8,757 bases of DNA from Candidatus Margulisiibacteriota bacterium. Lineage in GTDB: Bacteria > Margulisbacteria > WOR-1 > O2-12-FULL-45-9 > XYB2-FULL-48-7. The notes under the pieces are model-generated. The model saw nothing but the letters and a program-made list of their open reading frames with translations. It was not told the DNA's origin and did not search any database. The translations under genes and the position numbers were made by a program. This document shows positions 1 to 6,012 of this stretch, one piece after another (the stretch's first letter is position 1; each line of letters begins with the position of its first letter). Location: positions 1 to 8,757 of the forward strand of contig JAQUOB010000038.1 in the NCBI GenBank assembly GCA_028717325.1. The letters run 5' to 3'.

Positions 1-1012
1 TCGGGATGTCGTTGGTGACCGTGCCGTCGCTGATCTTGGGCGAGATCTTCATTCGGATGAAACCGTTCTTGGTCACGTTGGGCTTTAAGACCAGCGAAGT
101 GCCGACGGAGAGAAAATTGACGGTTTGCGTGGTCGAGGTCGGCGTCACGGTCGTGGTCTTGTAACCGATCTTTGAGCCGATCAGAATGTTCGCTTCCTTA
201 TTGTTCAGGGTGGTCAGCCGCGGCGTGGCGACCACGTTCAGCTTGGTGCTCGTCGCCAGCGCGGAGAGAAAAGCTTCGAGACTGCCGGCGGTAAAGATCG
301 AGAGCGCGTGGGCGTAAAGGCCCTGAGCGCCGGTATCCGTTGGCCGGCCCGCCTGGCCCACGGTTTGCACGCTTTTCTTGGGATCCCGGGTGTAGGTGAT
401 ATCGGTCCCCACCGTCCCGCCGTTAAGGCCCTGGATCTCGATCATCCGCGTTTCCACCATGACCTGGATCGGCGGCACGTCAAGCTCGTTGATCAGTTTT
501 TCCAGGCGCGGCAGATAATCGGACGAGGTTTGGATGACCAGGGCGTTATAGCTATCGTCGGCCGTGACCACACTGCCGCCCGGCAGAACGGAGGAAAGGG
601 TGACCTGGAGGTCGGAAGGCCTGGCATTGGCCAGGTAATAAGCCCGCATGATCTTTTTGGTCGAAACAAAAATGGTCCCGTGGTCTTCGAACCAGTCCAG
701 GCCGCGGGTGCGCAGGACGGCTTCGAGCCCGTCCTTGGGGGCGATGCCGGAAAAGGTGACCGTGACTTTGCCGGTTACATCGTCGGCCGCCACGATATTG
801 ACGCCGGTCGCTTTGGCAAAGATCTGCAGCACGCTCTTGATATCGGCGTCCTTAAGATTCAGATAGACCTTGCCCTTTTCGATGGTAATATTCGTCGCCT
901 CCTTGGCCCGGGCCGAACCGATCACCGACAACAACAAGATACAAGTCAAAGTAAATACTATTAAACTCCGAACTCCTAAACTCCTAACTCCGAACTCCAT
1001 TTTATTTCTCAT
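1..1012 (-). CDS. pilQ: Secretin PilQ/GspD family, outer-membrane channel (3' end cut off by window edge)
   Basis: The outer-membrane ring through which a type IV filament or its substrates pass. About 337 codons are visible and the C-terminal part is missing. Residues 1-36 look like a signal peptide with a long n-region, a hydrophobic core at about 18-31 and a likely cleavage after ARA (34-36). Residues about 44-120 form an N0/STN-like domain (LNLKDADIKSVLQIFAKATG near its start). Residues about 122-184 form an N1-like domain with the typical NALVI (156-160) and LINELD. The secretin core then begins with QVMVETRMIEI (from about 183), followed by TPRLTTLNNKEA and a VGTSLVLKPNV stretch. No AMIN domain, common in PilQ, is seen before N0. 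The start at 1012 has a strong GGAGG site 8 bases upstream and directly abuts the pilP stop; ATG at 1000 is an in-frame alternative. Last visible gene of the pilMN-O-P-Q operon. The family call is safe; PilQ rather than GspD rests on gene order. Confidence 0.93.
   Translation of the reverse strand, partial: MRNKMEFGVRSLGVRSLIVFTLTCILLLSVIGSARAKEATNITIEKGKVYLNLKDADIKSVLQIFAKATGVNIVAADDVTGKVTVTFSGIAPKDGLEAVLRTRGLDWFEDHGTIFVSTKKIMRAYYLANARPSDLQVTLSSVLPGGSVVTADDSYNALVIQTSSDYLPRLEKLINELDVPPIQVMVETRMIEIQGLNGGTVGTDITYTRDPKKSVQTVGQAGRPTDTGAQGLYAHALSIFTAGSLEAFLSALATSTKLNVVATPRLTTLNNKEANILIGSKIGYKTTTVTPTSTTQTVNFLSVGTSLVLKPNVTKNGFIRMKISPKISDGTVTNDIP
964..999 (-). repeat. GGAGTT-type 7/8-base tandem repeat at the start of pilQ
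   Basis: Read on the minus strand directly after the second ATG of pilQ there are five units of GGAGTT plus one or two bases (units of 7, 7, 8, 7 and 8). It can also be read as two 15-base units that differ at one position, which encode GVRSL twice. The repeat lies in the n-region of the signal peptide. Gain or loss of a 15-base unit keeps the frame; a change of 7 or 8 bases would shift it. Confidence 0.8.
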
Positions 1013-1495
1013 TTATTTTTCCTCCAATCTCAAGATTTTTTCAGTCGAGCCTTTTTGCAGGACAACCCAATCCTTGTTGATGGCAACGACTTTCCAACCC
1101 AGAATTTTCCCGCCGACCTGAACATACTGATCGGAAATGAAAGCCACTCTCATGCCCGAGTCAAGCCAGATACCCTGAAGCTTCGGCTCGACCGGCGGCT
1201 TCGGTTTTTCCGCGGTGGGCAGGGTCGGTGCCGGCTGGGGTTCCTCTTCTTTTCTGATCACGGCGATCCGGAGGGCAAAGGGGTCGACCAGAGTAACCTC
1301 GGCCGTCGGGGCCGGCATTTCAAAAAGATTCATTTTTGGGGCGGCCTCCGCAGTCGACGCGGCCGCCACCGTCGCGGTCGCGACGGGCGCCGCCGGCGCC
1401 GCCTGCTTCGAACGTGGCCAGTAAGTAAAAAGCGCGTAGCCCGCCGTTGCCAGCAGGATGACCGCGATCAATATTTGCCGTAATTTGTTGTTCAT
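1013..1495 (-). CDS. pilP: PilP/GspC-like periplasmic linker between alignment complex and secretin
   Basis: A 160-residue protein expected to connect the inner-membrane PilN/PilO complex to the secretin. Residues 7-25 form a membrane anchor; residues 31-105 are rich in Ala, Pro and Glu and probably extended, including VDPFALR (70-76), which resembles the conserved DPF motif of PilP. Residues 106-158 (LQGIWLDSGMRVAFI, then VGGKILGWKVVAI, then WVVLQKG) match the small beta-barrel homology domain shared by PilP and GspC. Classical PilP is a lipoprotein, but no lipobox cysteine is present here; the uncleaved anchor is like GspC. It starts 4 bases after the pilO stop, without a clear Shine-Dalgarno site, within a palindrome. 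Identification rests on the C-terminal domain, DPF motif and position between pilO and pilQ. Confidence 0.85.
   Translation of the reverse strand: MNNKLRQILIAVILLATAGYALFTYWPRSKQAAPAAPVATATVAAASTAEAAPKMNLFEMPAPTAEVTLVDPFALRIAVIRKEEEPQPAPTLPTAEKPKPPVEPKLQGIWLDSGMRVAFISDQYVQVGGKILGWKVVAINKDWVVLQKGSTEKILRLEEK
1021..1025 (-). promoter_or_regulatory. Shine-Dalgarno site of pilQ
   Basis: GGAGG on the minus strand lies 8 bases before the ATG at 1012 and inside the 3' end of pilP. It decides the start at 1012 rather than the in-frame ATG at 1000, for which it would be 20 bases away. It also shows that internal genes of this operon use ordinary ribosome binding sites, unlike the first genes. Confidence 0.75.
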
Positions 1496-1510
1496 TTTAT
1501 TAATAAAATG
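1493..1510. promoter_or_regulatory. 18-base perfect palindrome at the pilO-pilP junction
   Basis: CATTTTATTAATAAAATG reads the same on both strands. It covers the last codons and the stop of pilO and the start codon of pilP. In the mRNA it could fold with a 7-pair stem and a UUAA loop, placing the pilP AUG in the stem and the pilO stop in the loop. pilP has no obvious Shine-Dalgarno site, so translational coupling is a plausible role. It could also be chance in an AT-rich junction. Confidence 0.5.
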
Positions 1511-2009
1511 CCGTCAGAGACGTTTTGATCTCAAGCACCGGTTCGCGCCCGCCGCTCGAAGTAATATCTAAACCGTCGATCAGGATCAGGATGTGCAGAT
1601 GATCGAGTACATATAGAAAATTATAGAGTTGTTTGTAAGAGCCCGAGGAAGAGAGGCTGAACTTCAAGCCCTCGCCGCTTTCTTCGAGCAGGGGCTTGAT
1701 GAAGATCAGGTTCAGGCCGGACCGGTCGGTCGCCTGCGAAATGAGCTTGAGCACTTCCAGCGCTTTTTCTTCGCGCGGCACCTGTGATTTTTCCGGAAAG
1801 ACCCCGACCTCTTTTTCGATCGCCTGCAGGATCTTGAGCTTGCTTTCCGCCACCCGCAGTTCCAGCCGCTTATTTTTGGCCGACTCGCGCACTTTTGAGA
1901 TCTCATTCCACTTGGGCACGAGCAGATACTGATAAAAGACGTAAAAGAAGAGCGCCCCGCCGGCGATGACGGCCAGGTTCCTCTCCCGATCGGATAGTTT
2001 TAATGCCAT
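1500..2009 (-). CDS. pilO: PilO/GspM-like inner-membrane alignment protein
   Basis: A 169-residue bitopic protein expected to pair with the PilN part of the upstream fusion in the inner-membrane alignment complex. A short cytoplasmic N-terminus (1-10) is followed by one membrane segment (about 11-31), a charged helical stretch likely to form a coiled coil (about 33-70), and an alpha/beta domain (about 77-169) of the size of the ferredoxin-like PilO domain, with SYKQLYNFLYVLDHL (124-138) as its long helix. The length is slightly below that of classical PilO and close to GspM. The start lies 1 base after the pilMN stop; an AAGG stretch 10 bases upstream may serve as ribosome site. The sequence family is weakly conserved, so the call leans on topology and position. 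Confidence 0.85.
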   Translation of the reverse strand: MALKLSDRERNLAVIAGGALFFYVFYQYLLVPKWNEISKVRESAKNKRLELRVAESKLKILQAIEKEVGVFPEKSQVPREEKALEVLKLISQATDRSGLNLIFIKPLLEESGEGLKFSLSSSGSYKQLYNFLYVLDHLHILILIDGLDITSSGGREPVLEIKTSLTAFY

Positions 2010-2010
2010 A

Positions 2011-3588
2011 TTATTTCAGCCTTATCCTGCCCGCGATCTCAAAATTAAAGGCCTCGGTCGAATAATCATAATTTTTTGCCGCCTGGACCAGTTTGACCCC
2101 CTCGAGCACGGTCGAGGTCGAAAGCCCGAGCACAAAGCGCGAGAGGATCGATTCGGCCGCCTCGTTCTTCTTAAAAACCGTGCCCCGGATAACGATATCG
2201 GAGGCCGTCAGGCTCATGTTGTTGAGCACGACGCTGTCGGGGATGATCCGGCTGATCGTTTCGAGGATGTTCGGCAGGCGGCTGCGGTTCAGCTCGAACG
2301 ACCGGATCGTCGTTTTTCTTTTTTCCTCTTCGCGGGAAACGCGTTCGATCGCGTCCAGCCTGGCGAGCCGCGGTTTATACTCATCGAGTTTTTTGTTGAC
2401 CGACGCCAGCTCTTTCTGCAGGCCTAAGGCCTGCAGAAAGAAAAACAGGTAGATGAGGGCCAGCAGGCCGGCGAAGGGCACGATCAGGTAATAGGGTTTG
2501 GCCAGGCTCTTCCACTCCAGTTTCGTGTTTTTGGGCACTAGGTTGAGCCGCTGCGCGCCGGTCAGCGCCGCTCCCGCCGCCACCGACAGGCGCGGATCGA
2601 GTTTTGGGAACGGCAGGGGGGTGGTGATCGGAACGCCCAGCCCCTTGCTCAAAAATTCTTTCAGGTTCGGCGTCAGGGAGCTGCCGCCGGTCAGGATGAT
2701 CTGGCTGACGGCACCTTCGCCGCTCTGGCCTTTGTAATATTCAAAAGTGCGGGAGATCTCGCTCTGCATTTTTTCCAGCGCCGGCCGGACCATGGCTTGC
2801 AGCTGGGTCAGCGGGATTTCCCCCAGCTTGGGATAGGTCTCCAGGTCAACCGGGAGGCCGTGCTCGACTTTGATCTTTTCGGCTTCCTCGGGGGTGACTT
2901 CAACGCGGCCCTCGGGTGAGACGAGGATGCCGGCCATGGCGCGCGAAATGTTGTCGCCGCCGATCGCCAGCTCGCGGTTGAATTCGAAGCCGCCGCGGCG
3001 GAAAATGCTGATATTGGTCGAGCGCTTGCCCATGTAAATAATTGAAGTGATCTTTTCGTCAGCGCCGATCTCCGCCCGGTAAAGCTCTTCGAGCGCGTCG
3101 GGCAGGACGGTGATGCCGACCAGTTTGAGGCCGGCGTTGTTCAGGATCGCTTGCGTCTCAAGAAAAAACTTGCGGCTGATGCAGGCGGCAAAATAATCGA
3201 CCTTTTCGGTCCCGGTTTTGCGCAGAGGGTAGGAAGCCAGAATGGCTTCTTCGATCGGATAGGGTATCTCTTCGGCGAATTTCCATTTGATGGCGTCGGC
3301 CGCTTCCTGGTCCGGCATAGCCGAGAGCGAGAGTAGTTTTACCAGCGTATCGGGGCCGGCCGCGATCACGACGGCTTCGCGCGTCTTGATATTATTGGCC
3401 GCGATCAATTGGCGGAGGGCGGCGGTTTTTGCCTCTTCGAGCTGGGGATGTTTGTCGATCAGCTGGGACGGGACTTCGGTCATGCCAGAGTTCTTAATGA
3501 CATAGCCGGCGTCCTTTTTTTCGATTTCAACGACTTTAACCGAGGCGATCCGAAGGTCAATTCCCAGCATTGATCTGGCCGTTAACAT
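2011..3588 (-). CDS. pilM/pilN: PilM-PilN fusion: actin-like ATPase-fold protein joined to bitopic alignment protein
   Basis: A 525-residue protein carrying two parts that are normally separate. Residues 1-345 are PilM: GIDLR (9-13) and KVVEI of the first actin-fold strand, EEIPYPIEEAI (106-116), GGDNISRAMA (210-219), the ILTGGSSLTPNLKEFL motif (298-313) and AAGAALTG (337-344). Residues 348-353 (LNLVPK) match the short cytoplasmic peptide at the start of PilN that binds PilM; then a membrane segment (about 366-388), a helical linker (390-430) and a periplasmic ferredoxin-like PilN domain (about 435-525). No Met lies near residue 348, so this is one polypeptide and not two overlapping genes. 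The architecture parallels GspL. The start at 3588 lies 9 bases after a consensus -10 box and has no Shine-Dalgarno site; the ATG at 3570 (MLGIDLR) is where most PilM proteins begin and is a real alternative. First gene of the operon. Confidence 0.92.
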   Translation of the reverse strand: MLTARSMLGIDLRIASVKVVEIEKKDAGYVIKNSGMTEVPSQLIDKHPQLEEAKTAALRQLIAANNIKTREAVVIAAGPDTLVKLLSLSAMPDQEAADAIKWKFAEEIPYPIEEAILASYPLRKTGTEKVDYFAACISRKFFLETQAILNNAGLKLVGITVLPDALEELYRAEIGADEKITSIIYMGKRSTNISIFRRGGFEFNRELAIGGDNISRAMAGILVSPEGRVEVTPEEAEKIKVEHGLPVDLETYPKLGEIPLTQLQAMVRPALEKMQSEISRTFEYYKGQSGEGAVSQIILTGGSSLTPNLKEFLSKGLGVPITTPLPFPKLDPRLSVAAGAALTGAQRLNLVPKNTKLEWKSLAKPYYLIVPFAGLLALIYLFFFLQALGLQKELASVNKKLDEYKPRLARLDAIERVSREEEKRKTTIRSFELNRSRLPNILETISRIIPDSVVLNNMSLTASDIVIRGTVFKKNEAAESILSRFVLGLSTSTVLEGVKLVQAAKNYDYSTEAFNFEIAGRIRLK

Positions 3589-3597
3589 TTGGCTGTA

Positions 3598-3625
3598 ATT
3601 ATATAGGATAGATAAGTTTTGTCAA
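3598..3625 (-). promoter_or_regulatory. Consensus sigma-70-type promoter of the pilMN-O-P-Q operon
   Basis: On the minus strand TTGACA (3620-3625), 16 bases, then TATAAT (3598-3603), both full consensus. The -10 box ends 9 bases before the ATG at 3588, so transcription should start about 3 bases before it, giving an almost leaderless mRNA. If the ATG at 3570 is used, the leader would be about 20 bases. Confidence 0.8.
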
Positions 3626-3637
3626 ACGGTCATTGGG

Positions 3638-3665
3638 TTGACGTTCCCGTAAAACGGCCTATAAT
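3638..3665 (+). promoter_or_regulatory. Consensus sigma-70-type promoter of the kelch lipoprotein gene
   Basis: TTGACG (3638-3643), 16 bases, then TATAAT (3660-3665). The -10 box ends 9 bases before the ATG at 3675, so the transcript should begin about at 3672 and be nearly leaderless; no Shine-Dalgarno site is present. The two divergent -35 boxes are 12 bases apart, so one bound regulator or polymerase would affect both genes. Confidence 0.8.
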
Positions 3666-3674
3666 ATTGCCAGC

Positions 3675-4778
3675 ATGTTACACCGGTGGTTTTTACCTGT
3701 GTTATCTATTATATTCGTGCTGACGGTTGGCCTCTTGGCCAATTTATTGGGCGGCTGCGGCGGTGGCGCTTCGACTACCCCGGAGACGACGGCGACCGTC
3801 TCGACCTCGACCACAACTTCGAGCACGACGACCACGACCAGCGGTGGCGGCAGCGGCGGCGGCGGCGGGATCGGGGTCGGCGGGACCGGCTCAAGCTGGA
3901 CGCGAGCCACGTCGGCCGCGGGATTCAGCGGTCGAAATGGCCAGGCCAGCGTGGTCTTTGACGGCAAGCTCTGGGTCATCGGCGGCTTTGACGGCACGGA
4001 TTATTTAAATGACGTGTGGTACTCGGCCGACGGCGTTACCTGGACGCTGGCCACCGGGGCGCCCGGTTTTCCCAAGCGGTACAGCCACGCCTGCGTGGTT
4101 TTTAACGATGGCAGCGGCGATAAGCTGTGGGTGATCGGGGGAGTCGGCTCGGCTTATTACAACGACGTCTGGTCTTCGAGCGACGGGATCACCTGGACAA
4201 AAAAAAGCAGCGCGGCCGGCTTCAGCTCGAGGGAAGCGTTCGCCTGTCTGGTTTACAATGGCAAGATCTGGGTCATCGGCGGACAGATGCAGCTCTATCC
4301 TTTTAAATTGAGCGATGTTTGGTCCTCGAGCGACGGGGTGACTTGGACAAAAGAAAGCAGTGCCGCGGGTTTCAGCCCGCGATTCCGGCAGGCCGGAGTC
4401 GTTTTTAACGATAATCTGTGGGTGATCGGCGGCTGGGATGGGACCAGTGATCTCAAGGACGTCTGGCACTCGTCCGACGGACGCACCTGGATACAGGCCA
4501 ACGACGGCTCATTCACGGGCAGGGAAGGGCACAGCAGTGTTGTCTTTAACGGTAAGATGTGGGTGATCGGCGGCGCCAACAACTCCGTCGGCAAGTTTTC
4601 CGATGCCTGGTCTTCGTCTGACGGCAGCAGCTGGACGCTGGTCACCGGCGAGGCCGGCTTCAGCGCCCGCTACCAGCACACCAGCGTAGTTACGAATGAA
4701 GGCGGCACCGAAAAGATGTGGGTGATCGGCGGCACGAACGATACGAGTTACTTCCGCGACGTCTGGTCCGGCCGATGA
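3675..4778 (+). CDS. Lipoprotein with six kelch-like repeats (predicted beta-propeller)
   Basis: A 367-residue exported protein of unknown specific role. Residues 4-27 form a lipoprotein signal with an acceptable lipobox LGGC, so Cys28 would be lipidated. A Thr/Ser-rich stretch (33-56) and a Gly-rich stretch (57-72) make a flexible linker that lifts the domain from the membrane. From Trp75 to the end there are six repeats of about 47-53 residues, each with WVIGG (100, 152, 199, 249, 296 and 349), followed by DVW or DAW, then usually SSSDG and TW, and an aromatic-rich R-x-x-H-x-SVVF strand. This is the kelch/galactose-oxidase-type blade pattern, and six units are enough for a closed propeller. 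No catalytic residues can be assigned, so binding of protein or sugar is more likely than enzymatic activity. It lies alone on the plus strand between two filament operons, divergent from pilMN with a shared promoter region, and ends 4 bases from the convergent PilX-like gene. Role as a filament partner or surface adhesin is inference. Confidence 0.88.
   Translation: MLHRWFLPVLSIIFVLTVGLLANLLGGCGGGASTTPETTATVSTSTTTSSTTTTTSGGGSGGGGGIGVGGTGSSWTRATSAAGFSGRNGQASVVFDGKLWVIGGFDGTDYLNDVWYSADGVTWTLATGAPGFPKRYSHACVVFNDGSGDKLWVIGGVGSAYYNDVWSSSDGITWTKKSSAAGFSSREAFACLVYNGKIWVIGGQMQLYPFKLSDVWSSSDGVTWTKESSAAGFSPRFRQAGVVFNDNLWVIGGWDGTSDLKDVWHSSDGRTWIQANDGSFTGREGHSSVVFNGKMWVIGGANNSVGKFSDAWSSSDGSSWTLVTGEAGFSARYQHTSVVTNEGGTEKMWVIGGTNDTSYFRDVWSGR
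3897..4775 (+). repeat. Six diverged kelch-like coding repeats
   Basis: Coding repeats of about 140-160 bases. The best conserved DNA core is TGGGTSATCGG, which encodes WVIGG, at about 3972, 4128, 4269, 4419, 4560 and 4719. The units have diverged too far for easy slippage, which suggests an old duplication kept by structural selection. Confidence 0.8.
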
Positions 4779-4782
4779 CCGG

Positions 4783-6012
4783 CTAAATCTCGCCCCAGTT
4801 GACGATGTCGATGGCCGCCCCCTCCTGACCGCCGCCCTCTAAATTGCCGGACACGCCCGGAATGTCATAGATGCTCAAGGCAGGGTTAGCTGAGAGAATG
4901 GCGCTGTTGCCGATCGTGACCTGTTCGGCCACGATCAGACCGCTGAATTGAAGACTGTTGCCCATCGTGAGTGAGCCGCCGGCGAAGACCAATCCCTTAA
5001 AATCACAACTGTTGCCGGCTACGATATTGCCGGGGGTAATAAAGGCGGTGCCGATGCCGGAGGCAACGTCGGCGATATCAGGACTGTTGCCCATAGTGAT
5101 GCTGATCCCGGAATACCAGAGCCCGCCGTCGCCGATCCGGGAGCTGTTGCCGATCGTGATCGGGCCGGCGGCGATCACGGTCAAATAATTGCCGATCGTC
5201 TGGCTGTTGCCGATCAGGATCGAGCCGGTGGCAACGATCGTCGTGACCCCGGTCAAGGTCAGAGTGCTTTGGGACGGACTGCCGATCGTAACGTTGCCGT
5301 CGACGAGATGCGTACCCGGCGCCAGCGAGCCGCTGAAGTTCCGGTTGCCGCGTGGATAGGTCGGGTTGGCCTTAGCTTCGATGGTCAGGTTATCGTAATA
5401 GGCGGAATCGAGCGTCGGCGGGTTGGCGGGCGGGGGGACATAGGTTTCTCTTGAGCCGAGAACAGTGCCGCCGCTAATGTTGCCGGTGGCGGCGGCGTCG
5501 CCGGTTATCTGGGCCCCGCTGCCCAGAGTGAGATTGCCGGAAACAAAAACGTCCGCCCGAACGATCGAAGAATTGCCGATGGTGGCGCCGTCGCCGCTGC
5601 CCATGTAGATGGCGTAATTTTTTGACAGATCGCTCAGAATATTGCTCCGGCTGAGCGAGATCCTGATCGCCCTGGTATAGCTCCTGCCCTCAATGGTCAG
5701 GACGCCCATTGAGGTAAAAGTTATTGAATCCTGCGCTTCCTGGGAGGTGACGATCGAAAAGTAGCCGCCGCCGACCGCTTTTGTTTCCACGGTCGGGGGG
5801 GTTGTCCAGTCCGAATCGCCTTTAAGCTGTTTCGTATAATATTCGGCGCCGGCCTCGGAAATATAAAAGACCTTGAGGGAATAGTAATTTTTGACGGAGA
5901 TGACGGCGTCGGAAGAAACAAAGGACAAAGTGACCAGCGCGAACACGGCGACGACGAGAATAATGAAAACGGCGGCAATGATCGTGAAGCCGCGCCGATT
6001 GCGCCCGCTCAT
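4783..6012 (-). CDS. PilX/GspK-like minor pilin with repetitive, probably beta-helical C-terminal domain
   Basis: A 409-residue prepilin-like protein, probably at the tip or in the initiation complex of the filament. The leader MSGRNRRG is followed by FTIIAAVFIILV, so cleavage after Gly8 is expected. Position 5 of the mature protein is Ala, not the usual Glu; lack of Glu5 is known for GspK and PilX, which cap the pseudopilus tip. SEAGAEYYTKQL (52-63) matches the start of the PilX N-terminal domain. Residues about 137-376 hold repeated strands with the motif [IM]GNS or AGNS at 146, 268, 288, 308, 333, 351 and 368, about 17-25 residues apart in the second block, a pattern like bactofilin or other beta-helix proteins. 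A Pro-rich stretch (191-200) divides the two blocks. The start overlaps the previous stop (ATGA) and has GAGGGTG 8 bases upstream. Last gene of the four-gene operon. The pilin call is strong; the beta-helix is inferred from repeat spacing. Confidence 0.87.
   Translation of the reverse strand: MSGRNRRGFTIIAAVFIILVVAVFALVTLSFVSSDAVISVKNYYSLKVFYISEAGAEYYTKQLKGDSDWTTPPTVETKAVGGGYFSIVTSQEAQDSITFTSMGVLTIEGRSYTRAIRISLSRSNILSDLSKNYAIYMGSGDGATIGNSSIVRADVFVSGNLTLGSGAQITGDAAATGNISGGTVLGSRETYVPPPANPPTLDSAYYDNLTIEAKANPTYPRGNRNFSGSLAPGTHLVDGNVTIGSPSQSTLTLTGVTTIVATGSILIGNSQTIGNYLTVIAAGPITIGNSSRIGDGGLWYSGISITMGNSPDIADVASGIGTAFITPGNIVAGNSCDFKGLVFAGGSLTMGNSLQFSGLIVAEQVTIGNSAILSANPALSIYDIPGVSGNLEGGGQEGAAIDIVNWGEI
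4885..5604 (-). repeat. GNS-motif coding repeats of the PilX-like protein
   Basis: Seven GNS units. Six lie close together between about 4905 and 5211 with a spacing of about 50-75 bases; on the plus strand each shows the core CTGTTGCC, often followed by GATCGTGAT or a near match. The similar codon choice suggests fairly recent or recurrent duplication. The spacing is irregular and the reading frame is kept, so this is a protein repeat. Confidence 0.75.

Noticed and set aside
308..964. Open frame of 218 codons on the plus strand
   Set aside because: It is antisense to the secretin gene, whose N0, N1 and secretin motifs are unmistakable; the frame arises from codon bias.
2540..2600. A separate pilN start inside the pilMN frame
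   Set aside because: No ATG or ribosome site lies near the joint at residues 340-353, and the frame continues without a stop.
4005..4469. Open frame on the minus strand inside the kelch gene
   Set aside because: Antisense shadow of the repeated WVIGG units; the plus-strand frame has a signal peptide, repeats and a promoter.
4764..4785. GC-rich inverted bases (GCCG, ATGAC, CGGC) at the convergent gene ends as a terminator
   Set aside because: The stem has only four or five pairs and no T-run follows on either strand.
4903..5211. Regular short repeats that could suggest a CRISPR array
   Set aside because: Unit spacing is irregular, the repeats are imperfect and they keep a reading frame that encodes GNS motifs.
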